A DNA stretch of 59,104 bases from an uncultured Saprospiraceae bacterium (GTDB lineage Bacteria > Bacteroidota > Bacteroidia > Chitinophagales > Saprospiraceae), in the NCBI GenBank assembly GCA_938015925.1, contig CALLVY010000162.1:1-59104 (forward strand), read 5' to 3'. Each line of letters starts with the position of its first letter. Position 1 is the stretch's first letter. The translations under genes were made by a program, and so were the position numbers. The notes below the pieces were generated by a model that was given only the letters and a program-made list of their open reading frames with translations, had not been told where the DNA came from and searched no databases. This document shows, one piece after another, positions 17,979 to 27,279 of the stretch.

Positions 17979-19459
17979 TTAAATAAAAGCAGATTCTACT
18001 ATAGGATCTGCTTTTGTTTTTTCTTGGGGAAAGAAAACTTTTATCCTTGTTCCCTGATTGACTACACTTTCTATTTCTAGTTTACCTCCATTCTCATCAA
18101 CCAGTTTTTTGACGATATAAAGCCCTACACCGGAGCCTTCTACGTGATTGTGGAATCTATTGAACATCCCAAATATTTTTTCTTTGTGGATCTCCAAATC
18201 AACACCTACGCCATTATCTGCTACAGACAAACAAACATAAGCTCCTGAAAGATAACTTTTGATTTCAATCTTGGGAGGGCGATCCTTAGAATGGTACTTT
18301 ATGGCATTGGTCAAAAGGTTGGCTAATACACTTTTCATATTGATTCTGGAAAAATAAATCACCGGCATCTCTTCCAGGTCCTGAACGATTTTAATGTAAT
18401 CTTTCTCAATACTATTTATATTCTCTGCAAGGATTTCATCTATTATTTCTTTGAGAAGCAAGTCTTCTTTTTTATCTGTCAGATTTCGTTCTATTCTCGA
18501 TACTTTTAATAAATCAAAAATAGTTTGTTCCAATTTCTTAGTGGTCTTGCCCATAAAAAAGGCACTCCTTTTTAGGATTTCATCGTCTATGTTGATCACT
18601 TGTTTATTGATGATTGTCAGTAAGGATTGGATATTGATGACCGGAGCTTTTAAATCATGGGAAACACGGTATACAAAAGAATCCAGGGAATCGTTTTTAA
18701 GTTTTAATTCCCTGTTCAAATCTTCTAACTGTTCATTTTGTTTTTCTATTATTTCTGCTTGCTTGGCTCTACTGGCCAATTGATTTAAGCTTTTTCCTAA
18801 GATGGAAAATTCGGTATTTCCTTTAAAAGAAACTTTTTGGGAATAGTTTCCATTTTCGATGGCATTCGCAGCTTTTTTCAATTCCAAAACAGAATTATCT
18901 AGTCTGTTTTTCAGAAAGTAGCCTACATAGATCACGACACAAAAGAAAATCAAAGAAAGGACCAAGGAGCCTATTCTTGCCATTCCTATCCGATCAGCGA
19001 TCATGGTAACATCTGTCGTAAAATGTTCCTTTTCAATTGTCCTTAAATGCTTCAGATAATTAGATTGTTTAGTTCCAATCGATTGTAGTTTCGCGATCTT
19101 CTCTCCTTCTTTAAAATCACTCTTCGATTGTAACAGCAGTAAATATTCATTTTCTATTGCTACTATTTGCTCCAGCTTCAAATGTTCTTTGGGAAGATCC
19201 ATTTGCTCTACCAATCCACTAAATTTTTCTATTTCTGCTTTTAGTCCAAGTTTTTTTTTTGGTCAAAAACTCCTTCGCTCACGTTTTGAATAGACTTTTG
19301 CAAATCATTCATCAAGTGCAAATTATGATTGACTGTTTTGATCGAAGAATGCATTCGCCCCATATCTTTTGTAGTGATAAACCAAGCAAAGATACTGATG
19401 ATCAAAATCATTGTAGCAATCACAAAAATAGAAATGGAAATCTGTTTACTAATCTGCAT
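17979..19459 (-). CDS. Membrane sensor histidine kinase interrupted by a frameshift at an A10 tract
   Basis: Two reading frames together form one kinase of about 490 residues. The first, from ATG 19459, gives a membrane helix (ISISIFVIATMILIISIFAWFI) and the start of a sensor region, and stops at 19241. The second frame resumes at the A10 run (T10 on plus, 19251-19260) and continues KLGLKAEIEKFSGLVEQ. It carries a second helix (IGSLVLSLIFFCVVIYVGYFL), HAMP and HisKA with YRVSHDLKAPVINIQSLL. The ATPase follows: N box LLTNAIKYHSKD, G1 VADNGVGVD, G2 GSGVGLYIVKKL. One extra A would restore a single frame. The neighbouring paralogue is intact and of equal length. Transcriptional slippage, mutation or a sequencing error are all possible. 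It starts 19 bases after the paralogue's stop, so the two are probably one operon. Confidence 0.8.
17985..18026 (+). terminator. Intrinsic terminator of the response regulator, overlapping the kinase 3' end
   Basis: AAAAGCAGAT/ATCTGCTTTT (17985-17994 with 18006-18015) with an 11-base loop is followed by GUUUUUU. It is read from the plus strand and lies within the last codons of the convergent kinase. On the minus strand the U-tract is weak (UUUUAUUUAA). Confidence 0.7.
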
Positions 19460-19478
19460 GGCAACTCTTTTTATTGAC

Positions 19479-21008
19479 CTAAACCAGTTCTTCCTTCTCC
19501 TTTTTCATCCTCCTTTCATCTCCCTTTCCTTCTATTAAAAAATATAATTTGATAGTTGTTCCTTTATCCACTTCACTTAGAATTTCTACTTTCCCTTCAT
19601 TCTCGTCCATTAATTTCTTAACGATATACAATCCTACTCCAGAACCTTCTACATGATTGTGAAAACGATTAAACATCCCAAACATTTTCTTTTCCTGTCT
19701 TTTCAAATCGATCCCCAAACCATTGTCGGTAATAGAAAAACAAACGTAATCATCTGCAACTTCCGTTTTAAGTGCAACCTTTGAGGGTCTATCCGGGGAA
19801 TGGTATTTTATGGCATTGTCAATCGTATTGTTCAAGATGCTTTTTAAGTTCGTTTTAGAAAAATAGATCTGCGAAGCTTCTTCAAAGTCCTGAGTAATCG
19901 TCACTCCAGCTTCCTCGATAAGCATCATTTTATCCTCTACAATTTGGTCGACCATTGTTTTGATCGAATTTTGTTCTTTGCTGCTTTTCAAATGCTCCTC
20001 AATCCTCGATACTTCCAATAAATCATAAATGGTTTGTTTAAGTTTCTCTGTCGTTTTTCCCAAAAAGAAAGTAGTTCTCGTTAAAACAGGATTGTCCATT
20101 TTGTAAACCTGACTATTGACCACCTTCAATAAAGATTGGATATTAATAACCGGAGCTTTTAGGTCGTGAGAAACGCGATAGACAAAACTATCCAACGAAT
20201 CATTTTTATTTTTCAAGCGCTTGTTGAGATCTTCCAGTTGCTTATTTTGATTGGTAATGATTTCGGATTTTTGTAAATCCTCTGCCAGGTCATTGAAAGA
20301 CACACTCAACTTACCAAATTCATCTGAACGCGTCAAGCCTTCCTGTTGAGAGTAATCGCCTTCTGATAAACGCTGCGCTCTCAGCTTCAAATAATCTATC
20401 GCCTTCGACAAATCTCTCGCGATAATCTGCCCAAAAACAATAGCACATAAGAATATCGAAAAACTTGCCCAGGATATCCAACTCAAAATTTGCTGATAGA
20501 CTCCTTCAATCTCTCTTCCTTCTATCTGACACTCTTCCATCCCGGCAGCTTTTGCTGCTAGCAGCGTTCCGGTCATCTCTAGTCGTATTTGATCGACCTC
20601 TTTCCAAACCTCTGCTTTGTTATCGGATGATCCTGTAGAATGACTTTGTAAAGATTTTTCTACACCAAGCAACTTAGAAAAGGAACTCATCAATTCATTG
20701 GCCACTTTCTCCTGGCGTTCACCTAATGCTCCAAAGCGAGTAATCTGCTCATGTAATTCTTCTATTTTTCCTTTTGGATCACCAATTCCGTTTCCAGTAG
20801 CATTGATCCCCTTCATCATTTCAATTTGTGAAGAAGTTAAAACTGCTTGTATCTCCTCCAAAACCAGAGACTCCTGATGCCATTCTTCCACTTTCTCGGT
20901 ATAACTATACTCCACACTTTGAGACCTTTGATAACTCATCATTCCTGCCACTGCTGCCAGAATTGCTACAAACGTACTACTGGCAATGATTTTGTGTTTA
21001 AGTGTCAT
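19479..21008 (-). CDS. Membrane sensor histidine kinase (tandem paralogue)
   Basis: 509 residues. An N-terminal helix (KIIASSTFVAILAAVAGMMSY) and a helical extracytoplasmic sensor of about 150 residues precede a second helix (ILSWISWASFSIFLCAIVFGQII). HAMP follows (DLSKAIDYLKLRAQRLSEGDYSQ), then a short coiled coil (NQNKQLEDLNKRLKNK). HisKA has FVYRVSHDLKAPVINIQSLL. The ATPase has N box LNNTIDNAIKYHS, G1 ITDNGLGID and G2 GSGVGLYIVKKLMDEN. The kinase half is nearly the same as in the downstream gene, while the sensors differ, which suggests duplication with sensor divergence. It starts at ATG 21008. The palindromic element at 21079-21282 sits immediately upstream and might affect its transcription. 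Confidence 0.92.
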   Translation of the reverse strand: MTLKHKIIASSTFVAILAAVAGMMSYQRSQSVEYSYTEKVEEWHQESLVLEEIQAVLTSSQIEMMKGINATGNGIGDPKGKIEELHEQITRFGALGERQEKVANELMSSFSKLLGVEKSLQSHSTGSSDNKAEVWKEVDQIRLEMTGTLLAAKAAGMEECQIEGREIEGVYQQILSWISWASFSIFLCAIVFGQIIARDLSKAIDYLKLRAQRLSEGDYSQQEGLTRSDEFGKLSVSFNDLAEDLQKSEIITNQNKQLEDLNKRLKNKNDSLDSFVYRVSHDLKAPVINIQSLLKVVNSQVYKMDNPVLTRTTFFLGKTTEKLKQTIYDLLEVSRIEEHLKSSKEQNSIKTMVDQIVEDKMMLIEEAGVTITQDFEEASQIYFSKTNLKSILNNTIDNAIKYHSPDRPSKVALKTEVADDYVCFSITDNGLGIDLKRQEKKMFGMFNRFHNHVEGSGVGLYIVKKLMDENEGKVEILSEVDKGTTIKLYFLIEGKGDERRMKKEKEELV

Positions 21009-21055
21009 TAATTTAAAATTTTACCATATAAACGGTAGGAAAAGCCAAATCCATT

Positions 21056-21308
21056 AACCCAGATAAGCATTTTATTAGTAGGTTAAACGCACCAAAATAT
21101 TACCCCACAACTTTAGTTGTGGGTGGATAAATGAAAATAGCATTAAACGGTTTCAACCGTTTTTCTCAAGTCCATTAATATTTAAAACCGTTAAAACGGT
21201 TGTTCCAAAGACTAATTCTATCTCCCACAACTAAAGTTGTGGGTTGAAATTAGGTATCAGCCGTTTTGATGCGTTTAACCTATTTTATTAGCGGGAAAAC
21301 CCAGATAA
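21056..21308. repeat. Outer 11-bp direct repeats around the palindromic element
   Basis: AACCCAGATAA occurs at 21056-21066 and again at 21298-21308, outside the 9-bp repeats. The nested pairs of direct repeats suggest either an older insertion event at the same site or an origin of the whole block by duplication. Confidence 0.45.
21079..21282. mobile_element. 204-bp palindrome-rich MITE/REP-like element
   Basis: Terminal inverted repeats of 19 bp with one mismatch: TAGGTTAAACGCACCAAAA (21079-21097) and TTTTGATGCGTTTAACCTA (21264-21282). They are flanked by identical 9-bp direct repeats TTTTATTAG (21070-21078 and 21283-21291), as a target-site duplication would be. Inside lie four palindromes. 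P1 is CCCACAACT-TT-AGTTGTGGG (21104-21123). P2 is AAACGGTT-TC-AACCGTTT (21145-21162). P3 is AACCGTT-AA-AACGGTT (21186-21201). P4 is CCCACAACT-AA-AGTTGTGGG (21224-21243), the exact reverse complement of P1. There is no open reading frame, so any movement would need a transposase in trans. Confidence 0.7.
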
Positions 21309-21498
21309 TACAATGCTATTGTAGACTAAAGACGCAAGGCTCTCCATTTTTCGGAAATTTTTATATTCAGAAAACTTATATGTTTTACTCTTTTTTATAG
21401 CTTATGTTGCAAATGGACGGGAGGCATCCTCTCAAAACTGCTGGCTTAAGACGGAGGGTTAAATCGACAAAGAAAGGCAGGAGAATAGTTTACTTACA

Positions 21499-21535
21499 AA
21501 GATAGCCAGACCCGATTAAAGGATCTAGCTATCTT
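21499..21535. terminator. Stem-loop downstream of the S9 peptidase gene
   Basis: AAGATAGC and AGA (21499-21510) pair with TCT and GCTATCTT (21524-21535) with one mismatch. It lies about 65 bases past the stop of the minus-strand peptidase gene. The U-tract on either strand is weak, so termination is only a suggestion. Confidence 0.4.
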
Positions 21536-21600
21536 GATTTATCATTTTGTCACTTTATCGTGACGTAAAATGCATTTTAACCTCTGAGATATAGGTTTGT

Positions 21601-24060
21601 CTATTTCTTATTCTTCACATAAGTATCTAACCATTCCGACATTTCCCAGAGCATGTGCATGACCGATTCGCGAGCGCGGTAACTATGGCTTTCGTGAGGC
21701 AACATTACTAAGCGCACTATAGCACCATGGCCTTTCATGGCACCATACATCCGTTCGCTTTGCATAGGGTAAGTTCCAGAATTATTATCTGCTTCTCCAT
21801 GAATCATTAAGAGCGGAGCTTCAATTTTATTGGCCGAAACAAATGGAGACATCTTGAAATAAGTTTCTGGAGCTTCCCAAAAAGTACGCTCTTCTGACTG
21901 AAATCCAAAAGGGGTTAGGGTTCGATTATAAGCTCCGCTACGTGCAATACCTGCGGCAAACAAATCGGTATGCGCCAATAAATTGGCCGTCATAAAAGCG
22001 CCATAAGAATGCCCACCAACTGCCAAGCGATCGACATCCGCAACACCCATTTTTTCCAGTTTCTTCACCGCAGCTTCGGCTCCATCGCTCAATTGTTCGA
22101 TAAAGGTTTCATTCGGTTCTTCTTCTCCTTCTCCTATGATTGGCATGCCAAAATCATCAAAAACAGCGTAACCTCTAGTCACCCAAAAAATCGGAGACCA
22201 CCAACCAATCCGAATAAATTCGTAAGGAGAATCTTTGACCTGACCAGCAGCATCTGCACTTTTAAACTCTCGAGGATATGCCCACATCAAAACAGGTAAG
22301 CGGCCATCTTTCTTCGGATTATACCCCTTTGGGAGGTAGAGGTTTCCAGTCAGCTCTACCCCATCAGCTCTTTGATATTTGATCAATTCTTTCTTTACAC
22401 CATCCAAGGCCAGATAAGGATTTTCAATCTGCGTAATGCGATTGATTTTTTTAGTTTTTAGGTTTCGTAAAAAATAATTCGCAGGTTCTTCATTCGACTC
22501 TCGTCGAGTCAGAAGTATCCCCTCTTCTATATTTAAAATAGCAATCAATCTTTCGTAATAAGGTGCTTCAGAACGCCAAAGTCTTTTACTTTTTTTGCTG
22601 GTCACATCAAACTCATCCAAGAAAGGTCGGTTGCCTTCTTCAGAGGCTCCCTGCCCTTTAAGGTATAAGGTTTTGCCTTCGTCTTTTGTAAGCAATACTC
22701 TTCGACCATATTCATTGGGAGCTGTTTCAAAATCCCCTGGGTCATTGTATCGATCTTCCCAAGAACGATCTGACAATAAAGTTTTGCCCGCTTTGATATT
22801 ATCCGGTTGCCAGGTACTTGTCATTATTTGTCGATTGGCCAACCACCATTCATAAGCGATCGCCAAATCTCCTGTTCCCCAAGTTACTCCTCCATAGCGC
22901 AATTTAAATTCGATTCCGGCAGTTGGTTTTTCAGCATCAAAAGGCGCTTCCAGATAGTACATTCGGTCTCGGATAGCCACTTCCTTTTTAGGATCTCCAC
23001 CATCTTGAGCTTCGACCCAAACCAAAGTTGCCGGAGCATCCGACCGCCAGGCAAAAGATCGCGCATGATCACTTACCGCTCCGAATCCTTTTGGGATATT
23101 TTCGGCTACCGGAGCATTCGCAATTTCGCGAATATGATCCCCCGTACGACTAAAAACATTTAAAGAAAAAGCAAAACGACCTTGGGGCACTACATAAGAA
23201 AAAGGCTTTTCCTTATTCATCACAAACAGGTATTGGCCATCAGGAGAGGTACTGAAATTACTAACAATTCCTGGTTCTCCGAATTTCAAATATTCATTCG
23301 TCAATAAATTTACGAGATACAATTGGGAGGTGGTATAATATTCAAACAAGGCTTCATCATGTGCATTTTTCAATAAATCCTGATACGTTCTAACGGGTGC
23401 AGAAGCACCAAGATTTTCCTGAATAACTGGCCCAACCGGAACCAATGCCTCTTTTGGAGCAGGTCCTCTTTTATCTGCGATGGTTTTGAAAAGGATATTT
23501 TCACTATCTGAAAACCATCGATAAGGCAAACCGGGCATCGCATCATTGATCAGAGGTAAACTCAAGCGGCGCGCCTTGCGCGAATCCACTTCTGCTACCC
23601 AAAGTTCCAAACCATCTTCTTTGGTCAAGGTAAATGCAATTTTGCTTCCATCGGGGGCCCAGCTTACATTTTCGATTTGTAAATTTTCGGGAAGACCGGA
23701 AAAAGCCAACTCTTCGCCAGCACCTATTGTTTTAAGTTTTAGGTTGTTGTAATAAAAAGCGCGGCTCGAACTATTGGTTTTTGGATTGATCCGCAGTCCT
23801 GCGAGGCGAAGCTCTTCCTGTGCGACTTCTTCCAAAGAAGGTAGACTTGGTCGAAACAACATCAAAATCCTATTTCCGTCGGGACTAATACTTGCCACTG
23901 GGGTTGGTGCAGCATCGATCAAGTTGACAACCGTTGGATCTGGCAACTGATAGGATAAATTATCTTGGGCTTTTGTGGTTTGTAACATAAGGAAAAAAGA
24001 ACTGATACAAAGAATGGTTTGCACGTAGGTGCAAACTTTTAGATTTTTTATTGGACTCAT
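21601..24060 (-). CDS. S9 family serine peptidase (prolyl oligopeptidase / glutamyl endopeptidase-like), secreted
   Basis: 819 residues from ATG 24060; a TTG three codons upstream is less likely. A signal peptide (VQTILCISSFFLMLQTTKAQ) is followed by a beta-propeller-like region with YWTD/WD-type repeats, for example VASISPDGNRILMLF, VSWAPDGSKIAFTL and FSTSPDGQYLFVMN. The C-terminal peptidase has the nucleophile in VGGHSYGAFMTANLL, the acid in MIHGEADNNSGTYPMQSERM and the His in MLPHESHSYRARES. Size and layout agree with dipeptidyl or glutamyl peptidases of S9, including chloroplast glutamyl peptidase homologues. It probably digests peptides in the periplasm. It follows the DUF5916 gene on the same strand after about 200 bases. 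Confidence 0.9.
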   Translation of the reverse strand: MSPIKNLKVCTYVQTILCISSFFLMLQTTKAQDNLSYQLPDPTVVNLIDAAPTPVASISPDGNRILMLFRPSLPSLEEVAQEELRLAGLRINPKTNSSSRAFYYNNLKLKTIGAGEELAFSGLPENLQIENVSWAPDGSKIAFTLTKEDGLELWVAEVDSRKARRLSLPLINDAMPGLPYRWFSDSENILFKTIADKRGPAPKEALVPVGPVIQENLGASAPVRTYQDLLKNAHDEALFEYYTTSQLYLVNLLTNEYLKFGEPGIVSNFSTSPDGQYLFVMNKEKPFSYVVPQGRFAFSLNVFSRTGDHIREIANAPVAENIPKGFGAVSDHARSFAWRSDAPATLVWVEAQDGGDPKKEVAIRDRMYYLEAPFDAEKPTAGIEFKLRYGGVTWGTGDLAIAYEWWLANRQIMTSTWQPDNIKAGKTLLSDRSWEDRYNDPGDFETAPNEYGRRVLLTKDEGKTLYLKGQGASEEGNRPFLDEFDVTSKKSKRLWRSEAPYYERLIAILNIEEGILLTRRESNEEPANYFLRNLKTKKINRITQIENPYLALDGVKKELIKYQRADGVELTGNLYLPKGYNPKKDGRLPVLMWAYPREFKSADAAGQVKDSPYEFIRIGWWSPIFWVTRGYAVFDDFGMPIIGEGEEEPNETFIEQLSDGAEAAVKKLEKMGVADVDRLAVGGHSYGAFMTANLLAHTDLFAAGIARSGAYNRTLTPFGFQSEERTFWEAPETYFKMSPFVSANKIEAPLLMIHGEADNNSGTYPMQSERMYGAMKGHGAIVRLVMLPHESHSYRARESVMHMLWEMSEWLDTYVKNKK

Positions 24061-24257
24061 AACTAACAAATTTCAACTCTTGGAAAAGGAGTTGTTAACG
24101 AATATAGACAGTGCTACCACCAATCCAAAGTAATTTTGCTTATGTTTGGAAAAATTAACCTACTTTTCAATAAAGTGAAGTTGTTTAAAATGAATTGATG
24201 CTTTATTTAGCAAATGAGTTGTTTATAAAAGAAAGCAATTCTGTGAATTACTTCAAG

Positions 24258-26789
24258 CTAAAGAGGTTTCCCTTTTGGCTGGACAATATTGAGGTAATCT
24301 AGAAAGTAAACCAACTTTAATGAAAAGCTATTTCTTTGAGCTTGATCAAACAGGCGATTGATATTTTGTGAAAAACTAATTTTATTAATTTCACTTTCTT
24401 CCAAAATAGCATTTTTCCAAACCACAAAAAGATCACTCCCAGGAGCGAAGCGCCAGCGGTAAATCGCGTCGATATTAAAGGCATTGAAATTGATGTCTGA
24501 AAAATCATTGAAGCTTGTTTCTTCTAATCCTCCATCAAGCCCCAATGCTCCGAATGACTCATAATTGACGGTAGACCAATTGTGATTGAGTCGAAAAGAG
24601 AAATTCATATTGTGGGTAAAATTGTAGTTGATATTCGTTCGAAGGGAAAGTCTCTGGATGTCTCTGGTGCCAAAGATAATTTCTTCCTTCTCATCAACGG
24701 CCAAAGTCGTCACATAACCTTCATCTTTCTTAACGGTTTCCACATTAGCTCCCAGCAACACAAACAATTTATCGCTCAAGCGAAAACGTGGCGCAAAATC
24801 CAAAGACAAACTACCTCGACCTTTGCTATCAATAAGGCCTATTCTGGGTCTAACATCCAGCGCGACTTTTTTTCGATAATCTGTGGAAACATAAGCTCTA
24901 AGGTTGATGAACTTAGGCATGCGATAAAAGCGACTAAAATCATCTGTTTGCGGCTGATAATAATTATATTCTTCTACCGGCTGGAAATAAGTGGACATTC
25001 CAAAATTGATAAAATTTTTGGTTTGCAAACCTCCCCACAGATTAATTCCAAAATTAAAAAACTCATCGGGCTTATACAATCGACTGTACTGCGTATACAG
25101 GCCAAAGTTCGCATTATTAAAAGCACCAAAAGGCTGGTAGATGTTATAGCTCACATTACCAAACACTTCCCGACTATTATTGGCAAATAGAATTCCTAGA
25201 TCATTGCGATCATAAGTATCGCTTTCTTCGGAATAACCCAATTCGAAATTAAACTGACCACTGTTTTTTCCCAACCCGATATTCATCTCATGCCCGAAAT
25301 CTGTATTTTCAGAGTAATACAATTGGCTCAAAGCACCTTTACCACTTAAGGAATAAGAATTGGCTTTATTATTTAAGTTAAAGACTACACCTGTTACATT
25401 GGCATCATAGGTGCCGCCGCTTCTCCACACATTGGTATTGACCAAAGAGACAAAGGAATTGTTTTTTAAGTTTTGGTCGAAGACCATCACATTGTAGTTT
25501 GTCAAACTACTGGTCTCAAACTCGCGTTCTTCTCCTGATTCGAGATTCCTTATAATCGCCTTGCTTGGGGCAGCGGTAGCATTGAACAAACCCAAACCTA
25601 GGCCACTAGTCGTTCGTCCGGATATTTTGGTGGCATTGTACAATTGAGTGGTCACGGGATTACTAATCACTTCTTCCAGTGCCACTTCCTTTCCTTCAAA
25701 GTCAAGCCCCATCCTGAGGTCTCCATCTACATCGCCATAATGAATCGGCTGTCCCCCAACTCTTCGAGAATAAAATAGATTCCCTTTACTAAACAACTCC
25801 AATCCTTCGGTAAAAAAGGGTCGGTTTTCGTTAAATTGTATTTCAAAGGGAGAAAGATTAAGTACTTGATTATCAGATTGTGCTTCTCCAAAATCCGGGA
25901 TAAGGGTAAGATCTAAGGTAAAAGCATCATTTATCCCATACTTTACATCCATTCCTCCATTGATTGATTTTCCCCAGATGCTTTGTGGATTGGCGCTTTT
26001 ATCAAAATTGTTTTCGGCATAAAGTGCGATAAAAGGAGTAGCAGAAAGGCGAACAGGAGATTTGATATTTTGAATCCCTGTGAGTTTTCCCGATTGGCGC
26101 AATAAGCCAGATTCTTCAGGTATTATCTCGTTCCAAAAAGATTGTTCTCGATGTCTTCGAATCATCCGTCCAAAATTGATATTCCAAAGGTGTTCTTCTA
26201 CATTTGGAAAACGCAGAGCCGAGTAAGGAATTCTCATTTCCACAGCCCAACCGTCCTCCCTAATTCTTACTTTACTATCCCATACCGCATCCCAATTACT
26301 ATCTCCCCGAAAAATAAGTCCTGAGCCACTAAAAAACTGCGCCGTAGAATATTTGATGTCAATTTGTACACCCGCTGCTGTGACGATAAAGCCCAATCCA
26401 TTTTGGCCATCTTGGTAAGGATCTAAGACCACTCCAAAATAATCCGCAATTCCTGCCTGATCTCTTTGAGCAATTTGTCTTAAAATACTATCGGGATGTT
26501 CATCCAAAAGGTTGGCAGCAATGTAAATTGCCTTATTATCGTAGACTACTTTTACTTCTGTAGCTTGACTTGGAGCTACTCCCGGTTTGGGTTCTAACTG
26601 AATAAAATCTCCTGCTGGACTGGCTTTTTGCCAGGCAGGTTCATCAAAGATGCCATCTATCTTGATTAAGGCCTCTATTCGCTGGGTATGTAGTGTTTTT
26701 TTAGCCGCCAGTTGTCCAAAACAATTGGTCAAACAGCTCACTAAAATCAACAAAACAAAGGCTTTCTTAATCAGTAAATCAAAAATCAT
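24258..26789 (-). CDS. DUF5916 protein with carbohydrate-binding family 9-like N-terminal domain
   Basis: 843 residues. A signal peptide ends near SCLTNCFGQ. Residues about 35-230 are a CBM9-like domain: ALIKIDGIFDEPAWQKASPA, EVKVVYDNKAIYIAANLLDE, and the Arg/Trp-rich VEMRIPYSALRFP. The rest (about 240-843) is a DUF5916 region: FNENRPFFTEGLELFSKGNLFYSRRVG, followed by many alternating strands typical of an outer-membrane barrel. The natural ligand of this family is unknown. A paralogue lies at 35070 in the same window. CAAAAATA at 26825-26832 reads as TATTTTTG on the minus strand, a -7 match, with TTTG 24 bases upstream. Confidence 0.85.
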   Translation of the reverse strand: MIFDLLIKKAFVLLILVSCLTNCFGQLAAKKTLHTQRIEALIKIDGIFDEPAWQKASPAGDFIQLEPKPGVAPSQATEVKVVYDNKAIYIAANLLDEHPDSILRQIAQRDQAGIADYFGVVLDPYQDGQNGLGFIVTAAGVQIDIKYSTAQFFSGSGLIFRGDSNWDAVWDSKVRIREDGWAVEMRIPYSALRFPNVEEHLWNINFGRMIRRHREQSFWNEIIPEESGLLRQSGKLTGIQNIKSPVRLSATPFIALYAENNFDKSANPQSIWGKSINGGMDVKYGINDAFTLDLTLIPDFGEAQSDNQVLNLSPFEIQFNENRPFFTEGLELFSKGNLFYSRRVGGQPIHYGDVDGDLRMGLDFEGKEVALEEVISNPVTTQLYNATKISGRTTSGLGLGLFNATAAPSKAIIRNLESGEEREFETSSLTNYNVMVFDQNLKNNSFVSLVNTNVWRSGGTYDANVTGVVFNLNNKANSYSLSGKGALSQLYYSENTDFGHEMNIGLGKNSGQFNFELGYSEESDTYDRNDLGILFANNSREVFGNVSYNIYQPFGAFNNANFGLYTQYSRLYKPDEFFNFGINLWGGLQTKNFINFGMSTYFQPVEEYNYYQPQTDDFSRFYRMPKFINLRAYVSTDYRKKVALDVRPRIGLIDSKGRGSLSLDFAPRFRLSDKLFVLLGANVETVKKDEGYVTTLAVDEKEEIIFGTRDIQRLSLRTNINYNFTHNMNFSFRLNHNWSTVNYESFGALGLDGGLEETSFNDFSDINFNAFNIDAIYRWRFAPGSDLFVVWKNAILEESEINKISFSQNINRLFDQAQRNSFSLKLVYFLDYLNIVQPKGKPL

Positions 26790-26824
26790 ATAAAAGGGTC
26801 TAAAAATAAATTTTTCTCAGCCTA

Positions 26825-26860
26825 CAAAAATAAAGCTTTGAAAGCGGATGATGATACAAA
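26825..26860 (-). promoter_or_regulatory. Possible promoter of the DUF5916 gene
   Basis: On the minus strand TTTG (26860-26857) and TATTTTTG (26832-26825) are separated by 24 bases, slightly beyond the usual spacing. The -7 element is a perfect TAnnTTTG. Confidence 0.35.
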
Positions 26861-27279
26861 GTCTACCATTAGTGGTTTAAGGTAGATAGACGACCTGCAA
26901 AGAAAGCTTTTCTTTGCACTCTTACATACATACCTCTTTTAGGGAAATTCGTTTCAAATTAAAGTACTTTTAACAGGTTAATGCAGCTCCAAAAGTAATT
27001 TTAAGGCATTTTTATAAATGTCCTAAACATAAAAACAAAAACAGCATAAATTCGTAAACCTTGGGAGATCGAAATAAAATCAAATACAGGTTCTGTAAAA
27101 GGATTTCCTTAAAAGCGATAAAATAACGGTCCTTCTCGCGTTTAATTCGTAATTTTCACGCACATTGCAAGCCCCCTTTTTCTATCTACGAGTACTAGCA
27201 AAAGGATTTCAAAAACCCAGAGTAAACGAAAGTTTACTTCAATAGCTTTATCGCACAATCACAAGAATTTAAATAGGTA
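26861..27279. other. Intergenic region between divergent DUF5916 and cyclase genes
   Basis: No gene seen. A 10-bp perfect hairpin TGCAAAGAAA-GCT-TTTCTTTGCA lies at 26896-26918. The rest is AT-rich without a recognisable complete promoter for the cyclase gene. Confidence 0.35.
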
